Origin: Salinisphaera hydrothermalis C41B8
GTDB taxonomy: Bacteria; Pseudomonadota; Gammaproteobacteria; Nevskiales; Salinisphaeraceae
Direction of reading: 5' to 3'
NCBI RefSeq assembly: GCF_000732535.1
Contig: NZ_APNK01000022.1
Span: 1 to 60,874, forward strand
Length of the DNA: 60,874 nucleotides
The translations under genes were made by a program, and so were the position numbers. The stretch's first letter is position 1, and each line of letters starts with the position of its first letter. Below are positions 44,851 to 53,588 of this stretch, piece by piece. The notes below the pieces were generated by a model. The model saw nothing but the letters and a program-made list of their open reading frames with translations, did not search any database and was not told the DNA's origin.

Positions 44851-45792
44851 ATGGAACACATCTCAATTAGGGTGATTAGGCTGCGCGCTCTACTGCTTAT
44901 CAACCGCGAATCGCGCCAGGGCGAGGCCAATGCGCAGAACGCGGTCGAACATCTGGCCGCGCGTGATGTGGATGTCGTCGAGGGGCGTTTCGACGACCCC
45001 GACGATGTGCCCGCCGAAATTCGACGACATGCCGATGACGTCGACGTGGTGGTGCTCGGCGGCGGTGACGGGACGCTCAATCTGGCCTCGAAGGCGATGA
45101 TGGAGTGCGGTAAGCCGATGGCCGTGTTGCCGTTGGGCACAGCCAACGATTTCGCCCGCACGCTGCTCATTCCCACCGATCTGGCGGCGGCCTGCGACAA
45201 CGTCGTCGACGGCGTGGATTACGGCATCGATCTCGGCCAGTGCAACGACGTGTATTTCCTCAACGTAGCCAGTATCGGGCTGGCTGTGCGGGCCTGTGAA
45301 TATCGCTCCGACACCGCCAAGAAATGGTTCGGCTCGCTGGGCTATGCTTCCAACGTCTTCTCGGCGGTGCGCGATACCGAGCCTTTCAGCGCGGAAGTCC
45401 GCTTCAACGGTCGTCGCGAACGCTTGCAGTCGATCCAGATCGCGGTCGGTAACGGCCGTTATTTCGGAGGCGGCATGGCCGTATCCAGCGATGCCGCGCT
45501 GGATGACGGGCGGCTCGATCTGTACAGCCTCAAGCCACAGCCGTTGTCGTCGTTGATCGCGATGCTGCCGGGGCTGATGCGCGGGCCGCACAAGGCCATG
45601 CAGGGCGTGCAGCTGTTCGAGAGCACGGAATTCGAACTCCGCACCGAACAGCCGATGGATATCAATACCGACGGCGAACTGCTCACGGCGACACCCGCCA
45701 CGTTTCGCGTGCTGCCGCGCGCCCTGACGGTCAAGGTGCCGCAGGCCTATCTCGACCGCTACGGCAGCGGCAAGTCGGCTTCGGCCGCGTAG
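44851..45792 (+). CDS. Diacylglycerol/lipid kinase family protein (YegS-like)
   Basis: This protein of about 313 residues has the DAGK catalytic-domain glycine motif VVLGGGDGTLNLAS (about 65-78), PLGTANDFARTL and VGNGRYFGGGM. The C-terminal DINTDGELL segment is typical of bacterial YegS/BmrU lipid kinases that phosphorylate diacylglycerol-like lipids. The true start is uncertain: an ATG at 44851 or a downstream GTG. The gene ends 12 bp before the acetyl-CoA hydrolase gene and likely shares its transcript. Confidence 0.85.
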   Translation: MEHISIRVIRLRALLLINRESRQGEANAQNAVEHLAARDVDVVEGRFDDPDDVPAEIRRHADDVDVVVLGGGDGTLNLASKAMMECGKPMAVLPLGTANDFARTLLIPTDLAAACDNVVDGVDYGIDLGQCNDVYFLNVASIGLAVRACEYRSDTAKKWFGSLGYASNVFSAVRDTEPFSAEVRFNGRRERLQSIQIAVGNGRYFGGGMAVSSDAALDDGRLDLYSLKPQPLSSLIAMLPGLMRGPHKAMQGVQLFESTEFELRTEQPMDINTDGELLTATPATFRVLPRALTVKVPQAYLDRYGSGKSASAA

Positions 45793-45804
45793 CGGAGCTG
45801 GGCC

Positions 45805-47982
45805 GTGGCGCTTGCCCCGAAGCAATTCACCGACGCCGAGGCGCTCGTTGACTGGCTGATCGCGCGTGTCGGCCCCAGCCTGCGTGTGGGCGCGCCGCTG
45901 GGGCTCGGCAAGGCCGCCACGCTCATGAATGCGCTGTATCGCCGGGCCTGCGCCGATCCGTCGATCGATCTGACCTTCATTACCGCCCTGTCGCTGGATG
46001 TGCCGGCGCCGTCCAGCGATCTCGAACGACGTCTGATGGACCCGATCGTCGAGCGCGTGTTCGGCGATTATCCGGGGCTGGATTATTTACGCGATCTTCG
46101 GCGCGGCGCGCTGCCCGACAATATCACCGTGTCGGAATTCTTCTTCCAGCCCGGGGCCATGCTCGGCAACAGCGATGCCCAGCGCCACTATCGCTCGGTG
46201 AACTACACTCACGCCGGGCGCGAATTGATGAACGCCGGCGTGAACGTGCTCATGCAGATGGTGGCGCCGGGTACGCACGACGACGAGATCTCGTTGTCGT
46301 GCAATACCGATGTCACGCTCGATCTGCTGCCGGTGGTCGAGCGTATGCGCGAGGCCGGCGATGCGCCGTTGGTTGTCGCTCAGATCAATCGCCGGCTACC
46401 GACGATGACGCGCAGCGCGCTGGTGTCGAAGCAACGGTTCGATGCGGTGTTCGAAGGCGAGGCCGCCGATTTCAAGCCGTTCGGCGCGCCGGCCGCACCG
46501 GTGCCGGACGCCGATTATGCGATTGCCGCTCGTGTGGCTGCGCTGGTGCCCGATGGCGGTACGCTGCAGATCGGTATCGGCAGTCTGTCCGATGCCATCG
46601 CCTACTGTCTGTCGCTGCGGCATAACGACAACGCGCGGTATCGACGCCTGATCGGGCGCATGCCGGCCGGGGCCGCCGAAAAGACGCTCGTGGATCGCTA
46701 TGCCGGCCGCGAGGTGTTCCAGCGTGGGCTGTATGGCTGTACCGAGATGCTGGTGGACGCCTATCTGCATCTGCATCGGGCCGGCGTGATCAAGCGCGCC
46801 GTGTATGCCGATCTGACCGTGCAGACCCTGCTCAACGCGGGCGCCATCGACGATGACGTCGGGCCGCGCACGTTGACCGCGCTATTGGATGCCGGCGCGA
46901 TCCGGGCCGAGCTGAGCGCCGCCGATGTCGACTATCTGAAATCCATCGGCGTTTTCCATTCGGCGGTGGCCTGGTCTGACGACCACCTCAGCGCCGGCGA
47001 CAACGAACCGCGCATGGCGCCGAATCTGGCCGATCGGGCGGCGCGCAGCGAGATCGAAGCCCGCTGCCTGGGCACGCATCTGGCCGGGCCGACGCTCGTG
47101 CACGGCGGTTTCTTCCTCGGCCCGAACGATTTCTATCAACGCCTGCGCGATCTCGACCCCGATACGCGCGAGCGTTTCCATATGACCAGCGTCGGCGCGA
47201 TCAATCATCTTTACGGCGATGAGCCGTTGAAACGGGCCCAGCGCCACCACGCACGCTTCGTGAATACCGCGCTCAAGGCCTCGCTCGACGGCGCGGTCGC
47301 CTCGGATGGACTGGAATCCGGGCAGGTCTTGTCGGGCGTCGGCGGCCAGTACAACTTTGTGGCCCAGGCACAGGAGCTCGAGGGCGCGCGCTCGATTCTG
47401 TGCCTGCGCGCCGTCCGCTCCGGGCCGCGCGGGCCCGAGTCCAATATCGTGGCGCGCTATGGCTACAACACGATCCCGCGCCACCTGCGCGATATCGTCG
47501 TGACCGAATACGGCGTGGCCGATCTACGCGGCAAGACCGATGAAGACGTCGCCGTCGCCCTGATCGAGATCGCCGACGCCCGTTTTCAGGACGAACTGCG
47601 GGCGTCCGCCATCGCCGCCGGCAAACTGTCGTCGCGCTATCGCATTCCGCCGGCCGCCCGGGGCAACACGCCGGCGGCAGTGCACGGCTGGTTGACGCCG
47701 GATCGCGATGAGGGGCTGTTTCCGCCATATCCCTACAGCTGTGATTTCACCGAGACTGAGCTGGCACTGATCGGCGCGCTCCGGCCGCTGGGTTCGGCGA
47801 CGCCGCTACGCCTGGCGGGCATCTTCGCCCGCAATGCACCGAAACTGGCACGCCATCACGCCGCGGCCGCGCCGTATCTCGAACGCATGAATCTGGCGGC
47901 GCCCAAAAACCGACGCGAGCGCTGGCAGGCGCGGCTGGTGACCCTCGCGCTGCTGGAGTCGGGCGCCCTCGGGCGCGATTGA
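45805..47982 (+). CDS. Acetyl-CoA hydrolase/transferase family protein, long form
   Basis: This 725-residue protein of the acetyl-CoA hydrolase/CoA-transferase superfamily has an N-terminal domain with the family GLGKAATLMNALY block. The C-terminal domain includes VLSGVGGQYNFVAQAQEL and ESNIVARYGYNTIPRHLRDIVVTEYGVADLRGKT, containing the glutamate-type catalytic region. At 725 residues it is longer than the usual 430-500 of this family. It starts with GTG (RBS GGAG). The acyl-CoA substrate is not evident. Confidence 0.85.
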   Translation: MALAPKQFTDAEALVDWLIARVGPSLRVGAPLGLGKAATLMNALYRRACADPSIDLTFITALSLDVPAPSSDLERRLMDPIVERVFGDYPGLDYLRDLRRGALPDNITVSEFFFQPGAMLGNSDAQRHYRSVNYTHAGRELMNAGVNVLMQMVAPGTHDDEISLSCNTDVTLDLLPVVERMREAGDAPLVVAQINRRLPTMTRSALVSKQRFDAVFEGEAADFKPFGAPAAPVPDADYAIAARVAALVPDGGTLQIGIGSLSDAIAYCLSLRHNDNARYRRLIGRMPAGAAEKTLVDRYAGREVFQRGLYGCTEMLVDAYLHLHRAGVIKRAVYADLTVQTLLNAGAIDDDVGPRTLTALLDAGAIRAELSAADVDYLKSIGVFHSAVAWSDDHLSAGDNEPRMAPNLADRAARSEIEARCLGTHLAGPTLVHGGFFLGPNDFYQRLRDLDPDTRERFHMTSVGAINHLYGDEPLKRAQRHHARFVNTALKASLDGAVASDGLESGQVLSGVGGQYNFVAQAQELEGARSILCLRAVRSGPRGPESNIVARYGYNTIPRHLRDIVVTEYGVADLRGKTDEDVAVALIEIADARFQDELRASAIAAGKLSSRYRIPPAARGNTPAAVHGWLTPDRDEGLFPPYPYSCDFTETELALIGALRPLGSATPLRLAGIFARNAPKLARHHAAAAPYLERMNLAAPKNRRERWQARLVTLALLESGALGRD

Positions 47983-47991
47983 GTCTAGCCG

Positions 47992-48996
47992 TCAGTGGCC
48001 CGGGCCGACCGTGAACCGCTCCGCGCCGATCAGCTGACCGTCGTCGGTGACGACCGCCACCCGCCAGTGCCCGGCCGGATGCGCGCCGAGCGATGTCTTG
48101 TGACTCCAGGTACGAAAGCCGTTCTTGCGGGTGCCGCCCCGGATCTGTAGCGGTATCCGGCTGACCACCTGGCCGTCGTGCGACCAGACATGGAACACTT
48201 TCTGGTGCAGCCCGCGTGGCGCCTTGATGGCCGAAAACGCATACAGCCCGTTGGCCTGCAGCTGGGCCACCGTGAAGTGATCCCGGTCCGGACCCGGCTC
48301 GCGATGAGCCACGTCCATCTGCGTGGTGATGGCCATATGCCTGGCGCTGAGCGTGGCCGGCGGAATCCAGAAGCGCGCCGCCCACGCGCCGGCACCGAGC
48401 GCCAGCGACAGGCCCGCCAGTACAAACCAGCGCGACCAGTGGCGTGCCTGCAGTACGTCATTGAAGCTGGGCAGAGCGCATACCCCCATCACCGCCGACG
48501 CCAGCGCGATCGAGTCGCCCGTGGTCAGCGACAGGATGATCGGCCCGCCGGCCAGAATAGCGGCAAATAGCGTGAAGGCGTGATAGCCCAGAAACAGCCA
48601 GCGTCGAGGGGCGATCACCTCGTAATACAGCGGATCGATGGCCGAGGCCACGGCCGCCACGATTAAAAGTCCGGTGAAAAAGCACTGTGGCGACAGCCAG
48701 GTGGTGGTGACCAGGAAGAACGGCAGTACGAAGAACAGGGTTTCCTGATGCAGTGCCTGCGCCGCATAGCGCACCAGGATCTGTGGCACGCGTTCGCCCA
48801 CGAAGCGCGCGAGAATACGGCATAGCAGGCCTTCGAACAGCAATGCCAGCCAGCCGAGCAGCATGAGCGCGGTCAGCCACTGGGCCAATGCGTTCTGGCG
48901 CTGGATGAGGAAGTAACTGCCCAGGCCGATGGCGAACGAGGCCAGCGGCACCAGCCGTCTGAAGCGATAGGCAAGGCGCCCCGCGCGGCTGTTCAT
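47992..48996 (-). CDS. Membrane protein with DUF5924/DUF2914-type domains
   Basis: This protein of about 334 residues has six or more membrane helices in the first 200 residues, followed by a soluble C-terminal domain. That domain has VFHVWSHDGQVVSRIPLQI, FRTWSHKTSLGAHPAGHW and VAVVTDDGQLIGAERFTV, the pattern of DUF2914. Function unknown. I place the start at the ATG at 48996; a GTG at 49068 would give a slightly longer N-terminus, and longer frames overlap lipA and are rejected. The 290 bp between this start and lipA show no other gene. Confidence 0.75.
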   Translation of the reverse strand: MNSRAGRLAYRFRRLVPLASFAIGLGSYFLIQRQNALAQWLTALMLLGWLALLFEGLLCRILARFVGERVPQILVRYAAQALHQETLFFVLPFFLVTTTWLSPQCFFTGLLIVAAVASAIDPLYYEVIAPRRWLFLGYHAFTLFAAILAGGPIILSLTTGDSIALASAVMGVCALPSFNDVLQARHWSRWFVLAGLSLALGAGAWAARFWIPPATLSARHMAITTQMDVAHREPGPDRDHFTVAQLQANGLYAFSAIKAPRGLHQKVFHVWSHDGQVVSRIPLQIRGGTRKNGFRTWSHKTSLGAHPAGHWRVAVVTDDGQLIGAERFTVGPGH

Positions 48997-49288
48997 CACG
49001 CGCTCGATCAGCTGATCGGTGCGGTTCGCCGGGGCCGGGGTTTCAAGCGCGGGATCAGGGGTCGACACGTGCGGCGTGAACTCGGTAGCAGGCGTAACGG
49101 GCAACAGCGCATCATAGCAGTGCGGCGTGGCTGCAACGGCTAACGCAGCGCGTGCGTAGACAGGCTCGGTTAAGCGAGGCAATCGAGCGCCGATGGCGCC
49201 CGTTTCGGGAGGTCGTTCAACCGGCCAAGCGTATCGGCGAGTGTTACCATCGGCGTCCGATCGATAACCGTCGGACCGGATCGAGCAT

Positions 49289-50284
49289 ATGAGCGAGTTC
49301 AAGGGTATTCCGGTAATCACCGGAACCAAGGTCAGCAAACCCAACGGCACCCGTGCCATCAAGAACGGCATGAAGGCCTCCAAGAAGGCGGCCGCGGTGC
49401 CGATCGGGCGCAAGCCGGACTGGCTGCGCGCGCGCCTGCCCTCGGGCGGCGAGTACGGCAAGGTCAAGGAGAACGTGCGCCAGCACAAGCTGGCCACGGT
49501 CTGCGAGGAATCGATGTGTCCGAACATCGGCGAATGCTGGACCCACGGTACCGCCACCATCATGATCATGGGCGATACCTGTACGCGTGCGTGCAAGTTC
49601 TGCGCGGTGGATACCGGCAACCCGCATGGCTGGCTGGATGCCGACGAGCCCGAGCACTGCGCCGACTCGGTCGAGATCATGGGCCTGAACTACATCGTGC
49701 TCACCTCGGTGGACCGCGATGATCTGCCCGACGGCGGCGCGCAGCACTACGCCGACTGCGTGAAGGCGATCAAGCGCCGGACGCCGGACACCCGCGTGGA
49801 AGCGCTGGCGCCGGATTTTCGCGGCGTGAAAGCCCACGTCGAAACGGTGGTGGACTCGGGCCTCGAGGTTTTCGCCCAGAACGTTGAAACGGTGAAGCGC
49901 CTGACGCACGTCGTGCGCGATGCGCGTGCCGGTTATCAGCAGACGCTGGACGTGCTGGCGCACGCGAAAAAACACAATCCGGAAGTCCTGACCAAGACCT
50001 CCGTAATGCTCGGCCTCGGAGAGACCGAGGACGAAATCGCCGAGACCCTCGACGATCTCGCCGCCATCGGCGTCGATATCGTCACTTTCGGCCAGTATCT
50101 GCGGCCGACCGTCAATCATCTGCCGATCGATCGCTACGTACCGCCAGACGACTTCAAGAAGTACCGGCAGTGGGGCCTGGCCCGCGGCTTCATGGAAGTT
50201 GTCTCCGGCCCGCTGGTGCGCAGCTCCTATCGCGCCGACCGCGTGTTCGACAAGAACAACGCCGGGCTGGACGAAACCGCCTGA
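49289..50284 (+). CDS. lipA: Lipoyl synthase
   Basis: LipA is the radical-SAM enzyme that inserts two sulfurs into the octanoyl chain of lipoyl domains. The 331 residues match the family. The auxiliary cluster motif [12 protein letters not shown] (about residues 72-83) and the radical-SAM motif CTRACKFC (about 98-105) are present, as are the conserved [13 protein letters not shown] and the C-terminal SSYRAD. No lipB is adjacent. An FNR box for the next gene follows its stop. Confidence 0.97.
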   Translation: MSEFKGIPVITGTKVSKPNGTRAIKNGMKASKKAAAVPIGRKPDWLRARLPSGGEYGKVKENVRQHKLATVCEESMCPNIGECWTHGTATIMIMGDTCTRACKFCAVDTGNPHGWLDADEPEHCADSVEIMGLNYIVLTSVDRDDLPDGGAQHYADCVKAIKRRTPDTRVEALAPDFRGVKAHVETVVDSGLEVFAQNVETVKRLTHVVRDARAGYQQTLDVLAHAKKHNPEVLTKTSVMLGLGETEDEIAETLDDLAAIGVDIVTFGQYLRPTVNHLPIDRYVPPDDFKKYRQWGLARGFMEVVSGPLVRSSYRADRVFDKNNAGLDETA

Positions 50285-50306
50285 TCGGCTTCGCATGATG
50301 GGCGGC

Positions 50307-50320
50307 TTGATCTCGATCAA
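50307..50320 (+). promoter_or_regulatory. Perfect FNR/ANR box upstream of the flavin-binding-fold gene
   Basis: TTGAT-CTCG-ATCAA, with a TACGAT hexamer (50342-50347), puts the box centre at about -41.5 from a start near 50,355. It lies between lipA and the PNPOx-like gene. Confidence 0.8.
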
Positions 50321-50398
50321 CGCCGCGAGAGCCGTTTTTCCTACGATGAATACGTCGGCTCTTTCGTATGGAGTCGACGCGGTTCAGGAGATTGTGGG

Positions 50399-50854
50399 AT
50401 GGCATCGGAGCAAGGACGGCTCACGGAACTCGACGACGCCACGTGTCGCCAGTTGCTGGCATCACATCGCGTGGGCCGAATCGCGATCAATGGCGAGCCG
50501 AGTCCCGAGGTGTTGCCGGTCGATTACGTGCTGCGTGACGACGGGTTGATCTTCCATACCGGGCTTGGCGCCAAGCAGGAAGCGGCCGTCCGCGGTCAGC
50601 CTGCAACGTTCCAGATCGACGGCGTGGACGCCGCGCGGCGATCGGGCTGGAGCGTGATGGTGCGAGGCCGGCTCGTTCTCACCGAGGAGCTCGAATCGCC
50701 AAATCTGCCCGAGCCGATGCCCGGCGGGGAACGGCCCTACGTCGTCCATCTGTCGATCGACGACATCAGTGGCCGTCGCATCCCGCCGGATCGTGGCTGG
50801 GTGATGCCCGGCCGAGTCTGGCACGGGCAGGATGCGACCGATTTGATGGGCTAA
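50399..50854 (+). CDS. Pyridoxamine 5'-phosphate oxidase-fold (FMN-binding split barrel) protein
   Basis: This 151-residue protein of the PNPOx-like superfamily has CRQLLASHRVGRIAING and PEVLPVDYVLRDDGLIFHT at the N-terminus, and GWSVMVRGRLVLTEELE in the middle. This layout is typical of short proteins that bind FMN, F420 or haem and whose substrates are unknown. The FNR-type promoter indicates production under low oxygen, possibly alongside nitrosative stress genes such as hmp (next but convergent). Confidence 0.85.
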   Translation: MASEQGRLTELDDATCRQLLASHRVGRIAINGEPSPEVLPVDYVLRDDGLIFHTGLGAKQEAAVRGQPATFQIDGVDAARRSGWSVMVRGRLVLTEELESPNLPEPMPGGERPYVVHLSIDDISGRRIPPDRGWVMPGRVWHGQDATDLMG

Positions 50855-50855
50855 G

Positions 50856-50878
50856 GATCCCGGCGCGGCGCCGGGATC
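50856..50878. terminator. Hairpin between the flavin-fold gene and hmp
   Basis: A perfect 10-bp stem GATCCCGGCG / CGCCGGGATC with a 3-nt loop lies between convergent stops at 50,854 and 50,897. There is no T-run, so it is probably a shared, partly Rho-dependent end. Confidence 0.6.
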
Positions 50879-50896
50879 GGCGATCGGTATCGTTCT

Positions 50897-52123
50897 TTAG
50901 GCTGCCAGCGACGCGGCCGGGCCGAAGAACTCGTAGTGCACCGCGTCGTCGGGTGCGCCGCGATCGCGCAGCAGCCCGCGTACGTGCGCCATCATTGGCT
51001 GCGGCCCGCAGAAGTAATACTCGGCGGGCGCGCTGCCGACCAGCCGGTCGAGCAAGCCGGCCTCGATATAGCCTTTGCTGGCCGGGGCGGCGGTTGCGTC
51101 CACGTCGCCGGCGGCGGGCTGGTCGTAGCAGACATGCACCTGCAATCGCGGATGCTGTTCGGCCAGCGCGTCGATTTCGTCGGCAAACGGCCGCCGGGCG
51201 CGATCGCGAACGGCCTGGATTAGAACGACCGGGCGTTCGCCGGGCTCGGCCAGGGCGGCATGCAGCATCGACAGCAGCGGCGTGATGCCGATACCGCCAG
51301 CCAGGAAGACCAGAGGCCGGACCGGATCGGCGGGCAGATTGAGGGTGAATTCGCCGCACGGCGGGCTGACCAGGATGTGATCGCCGACGTCGAGACGCTG
51401 GTGCGCGAAGCTCGAGAACACGCCGCTCGGCGCATCGGCTGTCGCGGCGGTTTCATGCTTGATGCTGATCCGGTAATACGGCGTGCCCGGTGCGTTCGAT
51501 AGGCTGTAGTTGCGTGGCTCGGCGCCATCGTCTGGGTCGCTCGGGCGCACAGCGACGTAACGCCCCGGCGCGTGATCGGCCAGTGGTCTGCCGTCGGCCG
51601 GAGCCAGATGCAGCGACACCACATCGTGCGCCACGTGCTCGCGATCGGTAACGACGAACGGTTTGAAACCGGCCCAGCCGTGCTGGTTCTCCTGCGCGAC
51701 ATAGATCTGGCGCTCACGCTCGATGAACAGGTCGGCGAGCTCGCCGTAGGCCACCGCCCAGGCGTCGATGATGTCGTCGGTGGCCGCGTCGCCGAGCACC
51801 TCGCGGATCGAAGCCAGCAGATGTTCGCCCACGATCGGATAGTGTTCTGGCGCGATGCCCAGCGAGGCGTGTTTTTGCGCGATCAATTCCACAGCGCCGG
51901 CCAGCGCGGCCGGATTGTCGATGTTCGCGGCATAAGCACAGACCGCGTCGGACAGTGCTTTTTGTTGTTTCCCGCTGCGCTGGTGAGCCGGGTTGAAGTA
52001 ACGCCGGACTTCCGGGTTGTGCTCGAACATCCGGGCATACATATGCCGGGCGAGCTGTTCGCCGTATTGCTGTAGGACGGGCACGGTCTGTTTGATAACC
52101 GCGATCTGTTCGCGACTGGGCAT
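50897..52123 (-). CDS. hmp: Flavohaemoglobin, nitric oxide dioxygenase
   Basis: Hmp converts NO and O2 to nitrate using NAD(P)H. The 408 residues comprise a globin domain with the B10 Tyr (Y29) and proximal His (H85), an FAD domain (PRNYSLSNAPGTPYYRIS) and an NAD domain (GGIGITPLLSML; YYFCGPQPMM). Residue numbering matches E. coli. A strong RBS (AGGAG) precedes the ATG, and the promoter overlaps an operator shared with the divergent nsrR. Confidence 0.97.
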   Translation of the reverse strand: MPSREQIAVIKQTVPVLQQYGEQLARHMYARMFEHNPEVRRYFNPAHQRSGKQQKALSDAVCAYAANIDNPAALAGAVELIAQKHASLGIAPEHYPIVGEHLLASIREVLGDAATDDIIDAWAVAYGELADLFIERERQIYVAQENQHGWAGFKPFVVTDREHVAHDVVSLHLAPADGRPLADHAPGRYVAVRPSDPDDGAEPRNYSLSNAPGTPYYRISIKHETAATADAPSGVFSSFAHQRLDVGDHILVSPPCGEFTLNLPADPVRPLVFLAGGIGITPLLSMLHAALAEPGERPVVLIQAVRDRARRPFADEIDALAEQHPRLQVHVCYDQPAAGDVDATAAPASKGYIEAGLLDRLVGSAPAEYYFCGPQPMMAHVRGLLRDRGAPDDAVHYEFFGPAASLAA

Positions 52124-52163
52124 CCTTTCTCTCCTGCTTAAATCGGTATGTGATTTACCGCTT

Positions 52164-52199
52164 TAAAAGAAGTATATTGAATACTTATTTGGAAGCCAA
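52164..52199. promoter_or_regulatory. Divergent hmp/nsrR promoters with NsrR-type operator
   Basis: The palindrome AAGTAT-N5-ATACTT (52170-52186) overlaps the hmp -10 TATACT (minus strand, 52171-52176). The hmp -35 TTGGCT (52194-52199) lies 17 bp away. A TATATT hexamer (52173-52178) serves as the likely nsrR -10. The arrangement implies that NsrR represses both hmp and itself. Confidence 0.75.
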
Positions 52200-52201
52200 G
52201 C

Positions 52202-52633
52202 ATGCAGCTCACCACCCACACCGATTATTCGCTGCGCCTTCTGATTTATCTGGCGGTTCGCGATGACGATCAGCCGGTGCAGGTCGGCGACGTGGCCGCG
52301 CGCTACGGCATTTCGGCCCATCACATGGCCAAGGTGGCGCAGACGCTGGTGCAGCTCGGCTATATCCACAGCTATCGCGGTCGGGGTGGCGGGGTTGCGC
52401 TGGCCATGGCGCCGGCGCGGATCAATATCGGTGCCGTCGTGCGCCAGACCGAAAGCTTCAAGCTGTTGGAGTGTTTCGGGCCGGGCTCGACCTGTCCGAT
52501 CGACCCGGCATGCCGGTTGAAGCAGGCGCTGGGCGAGGCCCAGCAGGCGTTCGTCCAAGTGCTCGATGCTTATACGCTCGAGCAGATCGCTGCCAATGGC
52601 GCGGAGTTGCGCGCATTGCTCGGCGGGACATGA
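52202..52633 (+). CDS. nsrR: NO-sensitive transcriptional repressor NsrR (Rrf2 family)
   Basis: This 143-residue Rrf2-type winged-helix protein begins MQLTTHTDYSLRLLIYLA, as NsrR does, and has RGRGGGVALA in the wing. Three cysteines in LLECFGPGSTCPIDPAC (C91, C98, C104) match the Fe-S ligands of NsrR. It senses nitric oxide through its cluster and derepresses hmp, which is divergently transcribed from a shared operator. Confidence 0.94.
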   Translation: MQLTTHTDYSLRLLIYLAVRDDDQPVQVGDVAARYGISAHHMAKVAQTLVQLGYIHSYRGRGGGVALAMAPARINIGAVVRQTESFKLLECFGPGSTCPIDPACRLKQALGEAQQAFVQVLDAYTLEQIAANGAELRALLGGT

Positions 52634-52664
52634 AAAAGCCCCGGCGCCATGCAGCGACCGGGGC
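52633..52664 (-). terminator. Terminator of the SDR gene
   Basis: Arms GCCCCGG / CCGGGGC (52638-52664) are followed on the minus strand by five Ts. It starts at the nsrR stop, so the nsrR 3' end overlaps it. Confidence 0.8.
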
Positions 52665-52688
52665 CATCGTACGTCGTGTCGTTGCCGA

Positions 52689-53459
52689 TCAGCCGAGCGC
52701 GGGCTGGCCGTTCGAGGCCGACAGGCCGCCGTCGACCGGCAGGTTCACGCCGTTGACGAAGCGCGCGTCGTCGCTGGCCAGGAACACGATCACGTCGCCG
52801 ACTTCCTCGGGTTCGGCGCCGCGCCCCATCGGGATGCGTTCGGCGAACTTGGCCATGAGGTCGTCTTTTTCGAACATGTCGTCGGTCAACTCCGAACGGG
52901 TCAGGCTCGGGCAGACCGCGTTCACGCGCACGCCGGTGGTCGCATAATCGAGCGCGACCGCGCGCGTGAAGTTGCTGACCGCACCCTTGCTGGTGTTATA
53001 GGTGGCGAAGTTCCAGTCGCCGCCGAGGCCGGATACGGACGAGGTGTTGACGATACAGCCGCCGGATTCCTGCAGATGCGGCATGGCCGCGCGGGTGCAA
53101 TGGAACACGCCGTCGACGTTGATCGCCATGACGCGCTTCCAGTCGTCGTCGGAAACTTCGGCAATCGGCCCGCCCGAGGCCACGCCGGCATTGTTGACCA
53201 GCACATCGAGCCGGCCGAAGCGGTCGATCACGGCCTGGAAGAGTGCATCGACCTGCTGAGCGTCGGATACGTCGGCGGCGTGAATCATCAGCTTGTTCTT
53301 GTCCGCCACTTCGCCGAGCAGCGTCTCGAGTTTCTCGCGCGTGCGCCCGACCAGCACCACGTTGGCGCCTTCGGCGGCGAAGCGCTTGACGGTGGCGGCG
53401 CCGATGCCGGAGCCGGCGCCAGTGACGACGACGGTCTTGCCGGAGAATCGTTCAGTCAT
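52689..53459 (-). CDS. Classical short-chain dehydrogenase/reductase
   Basis: This 256-residue NAD(P)-dependent oxidoreductase has cofactor motif TGAGSGIGAA (14-23), VNNAGVAS, catalytic Ser in NTSSVSG, and YNTSKGA (Tyr-x3-Lys). The C-terminus ends ARFVNGVNLPVDGGLSASNG. It is of the FabG/hydroxyacyl or hydroxysteroid type, but the substrate is unknown. It has its own terminator and is separated from the betaine genes by another terminator, so it is probably not part of that operon. Confidence 0.9.
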   Translation of the reverse strand: MTERFSGKTVVVTGAGSGIGAATVKRFAAEGANVVLVGRTREKLETLLGEVADKNKLMIHAADVSDAQQVDALFQAVIDRFGRLDVLVNNAGVASGGPIAEVSDDDWKRVMAINVDGVFHCTRAAMPHLQESGGCIVNTSSVSGLGGDWNFATYNTSKGAVSNFTRAVALDYATTGVRVNAVCPSLTRSELTDDMFEKDDLMAKFAERIPMGRGAEPEEVGDVIVFLASDDARFVNGVNLPVDGGLSASNGQPALG

Positions 53460-53478
53460 GCGTTTATCCTTAGTCGAT

Positions 53479-53512
53479 AAAAAAGCGCCGCCGGCTGGGC
53501 CGGGCGGCGCTT
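53479..53512 (-). terminator. Terminator of the betaine synthesis operon
   Basis: A 10-bp stem AAGCGCCGCC / GGCGGCGCTT with a 10-nt loop is followed by six Ts on the minus strand, about 77 bp after the SDMT stop. Confidence 0.85.
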
Positions 53513-53588
53513 AAAGCCAGTGATCGGGACTATGACGCGTTGGGCGTCACAACCCAAATCCGGGCCGATACGGAGTGACGATATCCGC

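Noticed and set aside
48997-49680. N-terminal extension of the DUF2914-type protein over lipA
   Set aside because: The extension is antisense to lipA and is not membrane-like; the conserved part begins near 48,996.
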